From: Daucus carota subsp. sativus
Taxonomy: Eukaryota > Streptophyta > Magnoliopsida > Apiales > Apiaceae
DNA length: 64,000 nucleotides
Assembly: GCF_001625215.2 (NCBI RefSeq)
Contig: NC_030381.2
Location: 51,111,214-51,175,213, forward strand
Direction of reading: 5' to 3'
Shown piece after piece: positions 35,760 to 46,834 of the stretch. How positions within the stretch are numbered: the stretch's first letter is position 1; every line of letters begins with the position of its first letter. The notes below the pieces were generated by a model. The model was not told where the DNA came from. It saw only the letters and a program-made list of their open reading frames with translations, and did not search any database. Made by a program: the position numbers and the translations under genes.

Positions 35760-38700
35760 ATGGTTGTGTTCTCCAGAAAGTTGTTGTGGTTGATAATTTG
35801 CGCAGAATTGCTTGTTGCAGCCCAGCAGCACATTCTGAAACAGGGTGATTTCATCAATTCCTCCACCACATTAGTTTCTCCTAATCAGCTCTTTGCCCTG
35901 GGATTCTTTCATTTGGCTGATTCCAATCTCAGTTACTTGGGAATATGGTACACCAACTCCAGTGAAGGACTTAATGTTAACCATCCAGCATGGATTGCTA
36001 ATAGAGACACGCCTATTTATAACAGCTCGGGTGTGCTCACCATAGACTCCACAACAGGCAATTTAATTATCAGCCACAGCGATGCCAACAATCCTATTGT
36101 CTTATATTCTGGCAGAGGCTTAAACAGAAGGTTACTACTGTGGGATAATGGGAATTTAGTACTTAAAGAAGGGAATACAACTCTATGGCAAAGCTTTGAT
36201 CATCCCACGGATGCACTTTTACCAGGAATGAAACTTGGGATCAACCACAATACTAACTGGACGTGGTCATTAACTTCTTGGATAGGTGCAGACAATCCAG
36301 CCTCCGGAGCTTTCACTCTAGAATGGGATCACACAGAAAAAATGCTGGTAATTAAGTTTCGAGGGAAGACTTACTGGACTAGTGGAAAATTGATCAACAA
36401 AAACTTTGAGTACATCAGACCTAAGGTTGAGTTCATCAACCTCAACTACAATTTCAAAATAATTTCAAATGAAGATGAAGAGTACTTTGCTTATATACTT
36501 ATGGTTGATCCAGTTTTAACACCTGAGTCCCGAAGATATCTATCAGGTTGGAGGTTGGATTACCAGGGAAATATATTTGATGAAGATCGGCCACAAATTG
36601 CTGGTGTTGACAATTGTTATGGATACAACACAAGATCAAAACCACCGCACACTTTCTATGCAGGATGTAAGTTGTGGGAGCAGCCTACATGTAGGGATCA
36701 TCTTCAGTATGAAATCCAAACAGGATACTTTGAAAATAATGTTTCTTATCTTAATGATAGTAACACGAGCCTCGGTTACACTGACTGCAAAGTGAAATGT
36801 TGGGAAGACTGCAATTGTTATGGCTTTATGAATAACGGTGATACTGGTTGCATTTTCTACAGGGGAAGTAATTTGAAGTTTCATAGCAGTGGCAATTATC
36901 CAAAAATATATGTTCTGCCTCCTGCCAGTCCTTCAGAGAGTAAGTTCAAAGCACAAGTCATTTTTTTTTGCTTTTTAGCTAGACATAAAAAAGGTGAAGA
37001 TATTGACTCTTATAATATGTGTAACTGAAAAATTGGTTATATCACTTAAATGCAGAGAGGAAGAAGCTGATAACGATGATCGTTATTGTGATAGTTTCCT
37101 TGTTTCTAGGGCTTCTCTCCAGTCTTTTATACTACCAGAGAAGAAAAAACAAGCAAGGTACAAGAAAAGTCACTGGTCCAGCAGAATGCACCACATGGTA
37201 ATGTTTCAAAATACTAAATGTTGTTGATCTTGATAGCAAAGAAGACTGAAATCCAAGAGCTGTTGACACTGAAAGGATACTCAGACAGCATTAACACAAT
37301 GGGGGATGATTGCAGGAATGATCTTAAATTCTTTAGCTTTACAAGTATCGTAGCTGCTACCAGAAATTTCTCCTCAGACAATAAGCTAGGAGAGGGCGGA
37401 TTTGGACCTGTTTACAAGGTAAAATTAAATCTCTTCAACTATAAAGATGCATATCTAGTGTGTTTATCTTGCAACACACATAATAATTTAGAATTTTCAT
37501 GAATGCACAGGGAGAATTCTTAGATGGACAAGAGATAGCAGTAAAGAGACTTTCAAGAAAGTCGACTCAGGGGTTGACAGAGTTAAAAACTGAGCTCATT
37601 CTAATAGCCAAACTCCAACATACAAATCTAGTCAGGCTGCTTGGTTGTTGCATACACAGACAGGAGAAGATGTTAATCTATGAGTATATGCCTAACAAAA
37701 GCTTAGATTCTTTTTTATTTAGTAAGTCATACTATATTCACTTTTTAACTTGCAATGTTAGTGTATGTTTAATTTATGGAGTTTGCTCTAAATAGTTACC
37801 TGTCGTTGCAATGTTAGTGTATGTTTAATTTATGGAGTTTGCTCTAAATGGTTACCTGTTTACGACAGATGAAAGTAAGAGGGAGCAGTTAACTTGGGAG
37901 AGGCGTTTTAGCATCATAGAGGGAATTGCTCAAGGACTACTTTACCTTCACAAGTACTCAAGATTGATAATAATCCACAGAGATCTGAAAGCAGCAAATA
38001 TATTGCTTGATCAGCACATGAATCCTAAGATTTCAGATTTTGGTTTGGCTAGAATTTTCAAGCTGAATGCAGCAGAAATCAATACAAGCAGAGTTGTTGG
38101 GACACAGTAAGTTGAGTTACTAATATTTATCGACTTGCAGTTAGACATTGACCTATATGTATCCATGTACACTTTGCATATGATTAATCAATTTCAGTAA
38201 AATAATGACAGTGGTTACATGGCTCCTGAGTATGTGATGGAGGGCATATACTCAATGAAATCCGACGTTTATAGTTTTGGAGTTCTGATCCTTGAAATCC
38301 TAAGTGGCCGAAAAATCAACAGCTTCAATCACGTTGATGGTCCTTTAAACCTAGTGGCATTTGTAAGTCATATGATATATACTTATCTATTTTCACAAGG
38401 ATTGTAATTTACAAGTTATATTAACCCTGACATTTAACACATTACTTGGTTATATTATGGACAAGGCTTGGGAATTGTGGAATAGAGATGCTGCATTTGA
38501 GCTTATGGATCCATCAATAAGCAATTCTTGCATTAAACACCAATTTCTGAGATGTGTTCATCTGGGCCTCTTGTGCGTTGAAGGAAATGCTGTTGATCGG
38601 CCTACAATGATAAATCTTGTTTCCATGTTAAGAAATGACACTGCAGTTATACCTCTGCCCACAAGACCAGCATTTTGTACCGGAGGCAAGGCTCATGAGA

Positions 38701-38777
38701 AACAATCACATGACACCAGGCCATCAATAAACATATCACTGAATCGTCTTTCCATCTCTACAATGGAAGCAAGATAG
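35760..38777 (+). CDS. G-type lectin S-receptor-like Ser/Thr kinase
   Basis: Seven exons: 35760-36939, 37056-37157, about 37237-37418, 37511-37721, 37869-38106, 38212-38362 and 38466-38777. Only the exon 2/3 junction is uncertain. A signal peptide ([17 protein letters not shown]) leads into the bulb-type lectin domain ([20 protein letters not shown] with [13 protein letters not shown]), the S-locus glycoprotein region and a Cys-rich PAN segment ([18 protein letters not shown]). Exon 2 encodes the membrane helix ([20 protein letters not shown]). The kinase has the Gly loop ([10 protein letters not shown]), the VAIK lysine in [19 protein letters not shown] (an RD kinase) and DFGLARIF, then HGYMAPEY. 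This is the plant SD-1 (CES101/B120-like) type: a plasma-membrane receptor kinase thought to sense extracellular ligands, often in defence. Fragments of a close relative are scattered through the array downstream. Confidence 0.9.
37751..37862. repeat. 56-bp tandem duplication in kinase intron 4
   Basis: A 56-bp unit starting TGCAATGTTAGTGTATG at 37751 is repeated at 37807 with one or a few mismatches. It lies just before the exon 5 acceptor. Confidence 0.92.
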
Positions 38778-38963
38778 AAAGCAGTGAAGCCTGCATGAGT
38801 ACTATAATTATGTTTCTGTAAAAAGGCCTAATACTAATACTTAGTTCATATAACCAAAACCAAGACAGAAACTAGTAAAGCCTGTTTGACACTGGTGTCA
38901 AATTAGTTGCATCTCAAGAAAATATCTAAACTGTAGAAGACTACAAGCTGCATATTATATAAA

Positions 38964-39148
38964 CTGATCGGCCTACAATCGCTGATGTTATCTCCATGTT
39001 AGGAAATGACAATGCAGTTTTGCCACTTCCCAAGAGGCCTGCATTTTATAGCGGAAGCAGGGTACGCGAGAATGAAATACAAGAGACTAATTTAGCTGAA
39101 TATTTTTCGGTGAATGGTCTTTCTATATCTGCCATGAAAGCAAGATAG
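38964..39148 (+). pseudogene. Receptor-kinase last-exon fragment (remnant A)
   Basis: The frame reads DRPTIADVISMLGNDNAVLP, then KRPAFYSGSRVRENEIQETN and ends SISAMKAR with a stop. This is the end of an S-domain kinase C-terminal tail. It is closer to the remnants at 50646 and 56299 (SGSRVREN, NGLSISA) than to the intact gene 190 bp upstream. Everything before DRPT is missing, so it is a detached fragment marking the left edge of the duplicated array. Confidence 0.85.
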
Positions 39149-39313
39149 GGAATATGTGAGTAACACAACTTTGTATCTTCAGACTGTACAAAAAGGCTGA
39201 TACATTTTTAATTTGAAAAACGCTAGTCGTTAAAATCAACATCTGTCTGTCACGTTATTTGAATAGAATTTATTGATGCCGATGTGATAATAGTGTCACG
39301 TTGTGGATGTTAC

Positions 39314-40130
39314 TGAGGGTGAGCAAAACCGGATATCCGGTCCGGTTATGAATTATAAACCGGATATCCGGTTTTTCGGATCACTAAATTTTCATTCCGG
39401 TTCCGGTTCCGATTTAATCGGATATTCGGATATCCTCTTAAATCGGATCGGAAAACGGATAATCCGGATCCTGTTTTTTTCAAAAAATATGTATTACTTT
39501 CTAATTCCATAAATTTGTAATGTTTAACTCTGTTTTTTCACAAGTATAAAAAGAAAAACTATTATCAGTAGCTTAGGCAATTTCAAAAAAAAACCCAGTA
39601 GCTTAGGCAATAAATCCGGTGTCTTTAATAACCGGCTGATCTCAAATAAACTATAAGGCACTACTGCTCTTGATGCATAAAGTTGCAGTTTTTTAACATC
39701 TCTGTCTCTGCTTCTGCATAATTGAGGGGCTCTTCTCTGCGAATGGCTAGAATTCTCCCTCGGTCTACTTAAATCTCAACATCTTAAAATCAACTGGGAA
39801 TAAATTTCACACAATGTTGTTGTTAAAAAAACATAGATGCATAAAGTAAAATTTTGTAACAAATATTCTATAGAAAAGATTTATAAAAAGTATTATATAT
39901 TATTTATAAAACTATTTTTAATTAAAAATAATAAAACCGGATCGGATCCGGATATCCGCTTTCTTATATATATGTGATCCGGATCTGAATCCGAATTTAT
40001 AGAAAAAAACCGGATCGGATATCCGGTCCGATTTATTCGGATCGGATATCCAAATTTCCGGATATTTTAAATCGGATACCGGACCGAAAAATCGGATAAT
40101 CCGGATTTCGGTTTTTTATGCTCACCCCTA
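39314..40130. mobile_element. hAT-type element with GGATATCCGG subrepeats
   Basis: The ends TGAGGGTGAGCAAAACCG and CGGTTTTTTATGCTCACCCCTA are inverted repeats of the plant hAT type. They are flanked by a perfect 8-bp duplication GATGTTAC (39306-39313 and 40131-40138). Both subterminal regions are packed with ATCCGGATATCCGG-like words, candidate transposase-binding repeats. The middle is AT-rich and non-coding, so it is non-autonomous (817 bp). Confidence 0.88.
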
Positions 40131-40524
40131 GATGTTACGAGGAGCTTACTTATTAAAAATTTATTTGATTTATCAATTACAAATAAATCTAAACACATTT
40201 ATTATTTATTTAAAATCTATTTTAACTAAATTACACTATTATTCTGAACATTCGAAATAAAATTATATATTCAAACATATAATAAAATATATTTTATAAG
40301 TCTTCACGTATAATAGAAAAAAGTTACTCACTCTGTCCCACTCATTTCATTACAATTTTTCCATTGCTCGACATGCATTTTAAGACGCATGTAAAACATA
40401 ATTTCATAATTTTTTCTGAAAATTTTCTTTTTCTCTTTTAAAAAAGTAGACAGTGAATATTTATTCAGAAAAAAAATTTCAAAATAATTTATCAGACAAC
40501 GACAGTATTTTGTAACTGTTTTTT

Positions 40525-40540
40525 AGGGTTCGGAACCCTA
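40525..40540 (+). promoter_or_regulatory. Conserved AGGGTTCGGAACCCTA palindrome upstream of F-box gene 1
   Basis: An interrupted palindrome containing the telo-box-like AGGGTT lies about 57 bp before the ATG. The same motif, as AGGGTTTGGAACCCTA or a close variant, sits at a similar distance before three other F-box copies (48625, 52842, 59059), so it belongs to the shared promoter or leader. Confidence 0.5.
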
Positions 40541-40596
40541 GGCTTACAAATACAAAACAAACATACTTCACAATCGTGAATGAATCCTTAATTCTC

Positions 40597-41817
40597 ATGC
40601 AAATTATGGAGGAGCAGCTGCGCAAAAGGAGAACACAAACCACAACAGAGCTGCCACAAGAAATAATCCACAACGAGATACTTCCACGACTGCCACACGA
40701 ATCCGTAATACGATGCCGATGTGTCTGTAAATCCTGGCTCTCTCAAATTTCAGACCTCGAATTCGCTAAACTCCACCTTAGTCATCATCAATGCCGATGT
40801 GTTTGTAAATCCGGGCTCTCTCAAATTTCAGATCCCGAATTCGTTAAAGTCCACCTTAGTGATTATCAATGCTGTGATACTTATCTCCTGAAACGCTATA
40901 TCAAACCGGAACTAGAAATTGTCTCTCCCATGAAAGAAACTTCCATCGACACGGCCCCTTTCCTCGGCATCAGCCTCTTGATTGGTTCCCTTAATGGTTT
41001 AATCTGTTTCGTACGTCAGGAGGGTTTCACGTTGTGGAACCCTGCTATCCGTCAATACAAGGAACTTGGCACCGCACAGCTGCATACTAGTATATGTAAA
41101 CAAGTTGTGGACTCGTGTAATTGGAGATGCATTAATGGTAAATCTAAACATCTGTACGGGTTTGGATGGGATCGTAGGAGAGACGATTATAAGATTGTGG
41201 TAGTGTGCTATGTTCAGCCTGACTCGAAACATGCTTTTGTTTACTCGGCTATTTCTGATTCTTGGACTGAAGTTGTGCTTCCGACAGGTATATTTGGAAC
41301 AAATTCGAGGTCTTATATAAATTCTCCGGTTCCAAGAGTAGTTGTGAACGAATGCCCGTACTGGACTTACTCGAAATATTTGCAATTACCTGGAAAAAGT
41401 TCTAAACGTCGATTAACTGTGGTGTTCAAGTTTGTGGCTGAGAACAATGAGTTCAGATTGTTGCCTGAATTTGATTTCGCGGAGAAGAGGGAACTGAAAC
41501 TTGTTAATTTAAGGGATCGTCTTGTCGGAACGAATTACATATATAATGGATATCGTCCTAAAGTTTTGAATATATATTCATTGGACCATGAGGGATCCAC
41601 TGGTGTCTGGAGTAAGATATATACTACGGAAGCCGTGGATTGTGGTTTCCTGAACACACGTGTTGGATTAGGGCGTTTTACTTACACGCCTAGTTTGGTT
41701 TTTGTCCAAGGAATGAAGAAGATCATGCATTCTGAAACTCATTCCCAAACAGATGACAACCCTGGTAACCTTGTTCCAAACCCGGTTCCTACATCTGCAA
41801 TTCAAAAGGCCCCTTAA
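40597..41817 (+). CDS. F-box protein with FBA domain (array copy 1)
   Basis: A single exon of 1221 nt (406 aa). I chose the ATG at 40597 (MQIMEEQLRKRR) because upstream in-frame starts in sister copies are not ATG, whereas this one is kept in all. The F-box lies at residues about 19-60 (LPQEIIHNEILPRLPHESV, then CRCVCKSWLSQISD). A 26-residue segment then repeats almost exactly (CRCVCKSGLSQISDPEF). The rest is the type-1 F-box-associated domain: LLIGSLNGLICF, LWNPAIRQYKELG, YGFGWDRRRDDYK, SDSWTEV. Such proteins join SCF ubiquitin ligases through SKP1 and use the FBA region to recognise targets; CPR1 is a known member. The target is unknown. It is downstream of the receptor kinase on the same strand, with similar copies following. 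Confidence 0.85.
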   Translation: MQIMEEQLRKRRTQTTTELPQEIIHNEILPRLPHESVIRCRCVCKSWLSQISDLEFAKLHLSHHQCRCVCKSGLSQISDPEFVKVHLSDYQCCDTYLLKRYIKPELEIVSPMKETSIDTAPFLGISLLIGSLNGLICFVRQEGFTLWNPAIRQYKELGTAQLHTSICKQVVDSCNWRCINGKSKHLYGFGWDRRRDDYKIVVVCYVQPDSKHAFVYSAISDSWTEVVLPTGIFGTNSRSYINSPVPRVVVNECPYWTYSKYLQLPGKSSKRRLTVVFKFVAENNEFRLLPEFDFAEKRELKLVNLRDRLVGTNYIYNGYRPKVLNIYSLDHEGSTGVWSKIYTTEAVDCGFLNTRVGLGRFTYTPSLVFVQGMKKIMHSETHSQTDDNPGNLVPNPVPTSAIQKAP

Positions 41818-42807
41818 TATTTCAGCATGATACTTTTAAAGCATATAGGTGAAGTACCTGCCTCGAATTATTAATGATCTTTTCTTACCTTAGTTAACTA
41901 TTAATGATCTTTTATTTCTCCCTTTGGCCTGTAAGGTTGAGTTCATTTTAATTTCTTGCTCATAAATTAAATGCTGCTTTGCCTAGTGTTTAATTCTTCA
42001 AGCCTTTTGTTTGCAGATGACCTGTCATCTGATAATTCATATAGATTCTGAAAAAACTCATCTGAATTGTGTAAATGGATTCTACTAAATATCAAAAAAA
42101 TGTAAAAATACGCTATGCAATAGATTTGAATGAAGTTGGTCCAATTTAAAAACTATGCATTGGAGCACTAGTTGTATTTTAAGAGCAACACAACTTTTTG
42201 GTGTCAAATTGTAACAACGGCTATAGCCATGTTAGCTTTAGCATTGGACTTGCTCTAAATAAACACTGTGCCTGGGAACACAAACCCTTTTCTGCAGCAG
42301 ATTCTTCTTGCAGGCATGAATGTGTTAGGAATACTCTGCCACAATTTGCATAGTTATTGCTTTCATATTTCATAATTCATACAGTAACTTCCCAAAAACG
42401 TAAACTAAATTACTCAACAAACATCAAAAGCATTATTGGTTAAAAATGGACTAATACTCAGAAGTGTGCAGAAAAGTGAGCTCTTGATTGCTACTTTAAA
42501 AGTTCTATTTAAATCCGGGGCTTAGTCAAGGATCAAAAGTCATGATAGGCTTAAAAATGGTTCTCCCTTTAGTGTTACTTATAATTGAGAAGTTACTTTT
42601 AATATATGTTCCAAGCTCTCTCTAGATGTTGGACCTTTGCCAAATTCTGGTAGAAGTATCATGTGTGTTGAGATCAGTTTTGCATGTCTACAACATTTTA
42701 GGAAGAACAAAGTTGGTGACCTGTGTTCATTTTGCCTCTAAATTTTTTGTTTTCAAATCAAACAAAGAACTCTTGGTATTAAGAATTAATTAATGGAGAT
42801 TTTTCAA
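41818..42807. repeat. F-box downstream repeat block (copy 1)
   Basis: Sequence from the F-box stop to about 42780 recurs after the copies at 49864, 55509 and 60274 (AAGCATATAGGYGAAGCACCTGC, CTTTTCTGCAGCAGATTCTTC, CCGGGGCTTAGTCAAGG). It contains no coding exon. Here and after 60274 it continues AAAAGTCATGATAGG; the other two copies switch to kinase sequence at that point. Confidence 0.8.
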
Positions 42808-42887
42808 CGAACCGAGGATTCACAAAACAAGGGCTAAAAGTGCGAACCGAGGATTCACAAAACAAGGGCTAAAAGTGCGAACCGAGT
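42808..42887. repeat. 35-bp tandem repeat
   Basis: The unit beginning CGAACCGAGGATTCAC is present twice in full, and a third copy starts (42808, 42843, 42878). It lies just upstream of the F-box pseudogene. Confidence 0.95.
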
Positions 42888-43048
42888 AACTTCGTACCTG
42901 CAGAAGTCTGCCTAAGGAAGGAAATACCTAAAATGTCTGCCTTAAATTGTGGGATAAAGCATACGGGAAGGAACGTGAAAGTGTAAAACCTAGGCCAATA
43001 TATATTACAACTGTATCGTTTGCATTTTGCAGTGAATTCATAATCCCC

Positions 43049-43600
43049 ATGCAAATGGAGGAGCAGCTGCAAAAAAGAAAAGCAAAGACTGAAACAGAGC
43101 TGCCAGAACATATTATCCACCAAGAGATTCTTCCTTGGCTGCCAAACATATATCCCTACTACGATCCTCTGTGTTTGTAAATCCTGGCTCAGTGGCTCTC
43201 TCTGTTATCCGATCCTAAATTCATTAATAAACTCCGGCTTAATCATCAATATGGTCAAGATCATCTCGAGGTCGAGAGTAACATATACGTGTCACAGTTA
43301 AGAATTATCTCTCGCTTGAAAGAAACTTGGATCAACACGACCACTTTCATCAGCAACAGCCTCTTGATTGGTTCCGTTAATGGTTTAATCTGTTTCGCTT
43401 GTCCAGATGTTTTCACGCTCTGGAATCCCGCTATTCGTCAACACAAGGAACTTACTACAGCACAGCTGCATAGTAGTAACTGCGAAAGAAGTGACAGTTG
43501 GAATCCTGAGCGAAATATTAGTGGAAATTGTAGACATCTTTACGGATTTGGCTGAGATCCTTCGGAAAACGATTACAAGGTGGTCATAGTGTGTTATTTC
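43049..43600 (+). pseudogene. F-box/FBA pseudogene
   Basis: It starts MQMEEQLQKRKAK and reads into ELPEHIIHQEILPWLPN like the intact copies. A +1 shift then produces a stop before the expected CKSW. The FBA frame reopens (RLKETWINTT, LLIGSVNGLICF, LWNPAIRQHKELT) and ends at YGFG with TGA. Homology to F-box copies stops near 43610, and from about 43622 the sequence matches the stretch that follows the kinase remnants (AATATGTGAGTAACAT). It is more diverged than the other copies (QKRKAKTETELPEH), so it is an older member truncated by recombination. Confidence 0.85.
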
Positions 43601-43621
43601 TTATTTGGTGCCGAATTGAAA

Positions 43622-44048
43622 ATATGTGAGTAACATAACTTTGTATCTTCAGACTGCACAAAAAGGCTGATACATTTTTAATTTGAAAAACGCTAGTTGC
43701 CGTTAAATTCAACATCTATCTGTCACGTTATTTGAACAGAATTTGAGTACGCATCATTACTCTTTTAATTTTGCTAAATATACAAAACTGAAACTTTAGT
43801 TCCGGTGAACTTCTGCCACTTTCGCAAAAATGAGGCGAAGTTTCATCGGCAATCACGCTTATGTGTGTGTAAAATTACCTAAATACTTTAAAATAATTCC
43901 AGTGGGTCAGGGTCTACTGAATTCATTGCTGTAATGATATACATTGATGATATGTTATAATTTACTTACGAGATTGGTTAAAATTTGCTGCACTCTGGTG
44001 GGTTGATGGCCGGAATAGCTTATGTACTGTGTTGTTGTTCATCTGGTC
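43622..44048. repeat. Post-kinase repeat block
   Basis: Similar to the sequences after the kinase remnants at 39149, 51277 and 57413 (GTGAGTAACATAACTTTG, AAAAACGCTAGTTGC, GGCCGGAATAGCTTATGTAC). It is non-coding and serves as a landmark for the duplicated unit. Confidence 0.8.
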
Positions 44049-44644
44049 CAGGGACGGATCTAGAAATTTAGTTAAGTATGGGCAAACATCACACAAAAAA
44101 TATTGTTCTTTAGAGGTCAAATTTTTCAGGACGGCACCAAATTCACATATTCAATATCACACGCGAAAAGGTCTCAGACATATTTTCTAGGGGTTGAGGA
44201 TTAGGGACCAACATGTAACTCTTTCTTAGATAAGATGTATTGAGTTTATGATCCAAGTGAAGAAAACCTGCAGAAAGCAAAACACTATACAACTGTGTCT
44301 TGTGTCTGTTGTCAGATAAAAACCTTTGGCTATGCAAATTTCCTCATTTTACTGATACAACAACAAACTCATAAATTAGAAATGCTAGTAAAAAACAGAA
44401 ATTAGATATGCTAGCAAAAAACAGAAGTTTGTAATGAATATACAATCTGCAGGCAAGAGCTATGTGGTGTGGGAAAAAAGATAAATGCAATAGGAAAGAG
44501 TTGAACTCCTGCTATTCCTATTTCCTAGTATGGGCCAATGCTCGACATGGGGGCAAAGCTACACCCAAGAAAACTTACATAACAAAAAGATTAAACTACT
44601 GACAGGGTACTGGAGGCAAGTACCCTAGTGTCCCTCCGTCCTTG
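44049..44644. mobile_element. Candidate hAT-type insertion
   Basis: It begins CAGGGACGGATCTAG and ends GTCCCTCCGTCCTTG, which pair imperfectly as inverted ends. Sister units lack this sequence and continue with unrelated MITEs or directly with TTGGAGTCTTGG. I could not find a clean 8-bp duplication. Confidence 0.5.
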
Positions 44645-44744
44645 CTCTCGGCTATACTCTCTTATATTTTGGGAATTGGTCCATTAATTAGTTATAGTAC
44701 AAAGTTCAATAGTAAAATTCGGGTAAAAATGATTATTTTAAAAA

Positions 44745-45228
44745 GGGTTAACTATCAACTTGGTCGCTAAGCTTAATGTAACTAGTTGGTCACTGAACTC
44801 GTATCTGGTCACTAAAATCAACATAAAAAATTATTATTTATAAAGTTTTAGGCAATGTTACCGCAACCAACTAAAAGGTTATGACTTCCGGTATTTAAAA
44901 TAATATATTGATATTTTATCAAGTTTATTTATTATTTATATTTTGTTATATAGTTACTTTCTTTGTTTTAATTAAAAATAAATAATAAATGAACTTGATA
45001 AAATCTAAATATATTATCATAAATATTAGAAGTCATAACCTTTTATTTGGTTTTGGTAACATTCAAAAATAATGTGTAAAACTTTATAAATAATATTTTT
45101 ACTGTTTGAACTTATATTTCAAGATATTTGTTTGATATTTATGGTCACTTCAGTGATCATCTTCATATCGTTTTGAGTTCAGTGATCAATTTTAAACCCA
45201 CTTCAGTGACCAACTAAATAATTAACCT
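44745..45228. mobile_element. Fold-back Mutator-like MITE, copy 1
   Basis: Nearly the whole 484 bp is one inverted repeat: GGGTTAACTATCAACTTGGTC at the left mirrors GACCAACTAAATAATTAACC at the right. The direct repeat ATTTTAAAAA flanks it exactly (44735-44744 and 45229-45238), a 10-bp duplication. Sister units at about 52080 and 58270 show the empty site. The same family occurs at 45628. Confidence 0.88.
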
Positions 45229-45627
45229 ATTTTAAAAATTGATCAAACATTAATTAATTGATCAAAGATTGAATTAATCAGTACAAAAATGGAATAATCT
45301 GTCAAAATCAATCAGTATTACTAAAATTTGTAAATTTTAAAAATAATTATATTATAAATAATATTAAATTAATTTTAATTAGTGATAAAATTAATCCCCG
45401 ATTTTTAATTAATAGCTAACTAATTCCTAATTCTCGTTTCACAACACTTACTCTACTATATATTAAAATCGTAATATTAAAATATGGTTATTCAATATTT
45501 CACCTGACTTACAATCCTCTTCAATTTATAATATTTTTAATAATTTTCTTTATTAATATTTACGTATTTATAAGGGGAAAAATCTCAAATAGGTCACTGA
45601 AGTGAGCCCATGGTATCCAAAATTATA

Positions 45628-46180
45628 GGGTTAATTATCTAATTGGTCATTGAAGTGAGCTTAATGTATCAAATTGGTCACTGAACTCAAAACGGTATCA
45701 TGATGGTCACTGAAGTGGCCATAAATATCAAACAGGTACTTTGAAGTATAAATTCAAACAGTAAAAAAATTATTTATAAAGTTTTACACATTATTTTTGA
45801 ATGTTACCAAAACCAAGTAAAAAGTTATGACTTCTAATATTTATGAATATATTTAGATTTTATCGAGTTAATTTATTAATTATTATTAATTAAAACAAAG
45901 AAAATAACAATATAATAAAATATAAATAATAAATAAAGTTGATAAAATATAAATATATTATTTTAAATACTTGAAATCATAACCTTTTAGTTGGTTGTGG
46001 TAACATTTAAAAATAATGCGTAAAACTTTATAAATAATATTTTTACTGCTTGAACTTATATTTTAAAGTACCTGTTTGATATTTATGACCACTTCAGTGA
46101 CCATCTTGATACCGTTTTGAGTTCAGTGACCAATTTGATACATTAAGCCCACTTCAGCGATCAACTTGATAATTAACCCA
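45628..46180. mobile_element. Fold-back Mutator-like MITE, copy 2 (nested)
   Basis: Same family as 44745-45228 (GGGTTAATTATCTAATTGGTC at the left, GATAATTAACCC at the right). It is flanked by AAAATTATA (45619-45627 and 46181-46189), a 9-bp duplication. It interrupts the left terminal repeat of the larger element. The uninterrupted right terminal repeat shows the pre-insertion order. Confidence 0.88.
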
Positions 46181-46413
46181 AAAATTATATCGAACTCAAC
46201 GAGGTCTCATCCGTATCACTTTAGTAACGGATAATGATATGTCCGTTAGTTTGACTTGTTTGACCAAACGGAAAACTGACATGGCGAATGTTTGTTTAAT
46301 AGAGTGGCTGACAGACGTCCCTATCAGCAGTTACGTGGATTGTAATGTTACAAAACAAATAAATACCCTTATCAGTTATCCCCTCTTCTCTTCTCAATCT
46401 CTCTGTCTATATA

Positions 46414-46834
46414 TCTATACTATACTATAATATAATAAGCCAACATATGTTTAATTTGTAGTCGTACAAAATTTTGGTTTGGTCATCTCCTTTATAACTA
46501 CAAGTCGGTCACATATAGACTTCTCTTACTCTTACAATATTAAAGAGTTTTATACCATTCAAATTACAAACACTTGTGATGTAATACAAGATAAAAAACT
46601 CCACCATTATTCTTTTAAATATAATTTATATATTATTTATATACTATATTATAATAAACTGATATTGGTATAATTCGTAGTCGTCCAAAAAATGTAATCA
46701 GTTGGTAAATATAATATGGTTAAAATCTAATTCATTAATACTAAAATACTAATAAGACGATATTAAAATTTAAATTATAATTAATAAATTACAAATTCTA
46801 TACTCGCCCGTGCTTTGCACGGGTTAAAGGCTAG
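46414..46834 (+). mobile_element. Small non-autonomous Helitron
   Basis: The 5' end TCTATACTATACTATAATATAATAAGCC-like lies after A. The 3' end has the GCCCGTGC/GCACGGG hairpin and CTAG before T. It lies inside the 45575-48362 element and is about 420 bp long. Confidence 0.78.

Noticed and set aside
40576-40596. An upstream in-frame start for F-box copy 1 (and equivalents in copies 2 and 4).
   Set aside because: The codon there is GTG in the three intact copies. The first shared ATG is 21 bases later, followed by a second ATG 9 bases further on that could also be used.
42808-42887. A CRISPR-like repeat.
   Set aside because: It is a simple 35-bp tandem duplication without spacers in a plant nuclear context.
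46239-46673. Short plus-strand open frames at 46239 and 46479.
   Set aside because: They fall in the terminal repeat of the Mutator-like element and in the Helitron, and lack any protein features.
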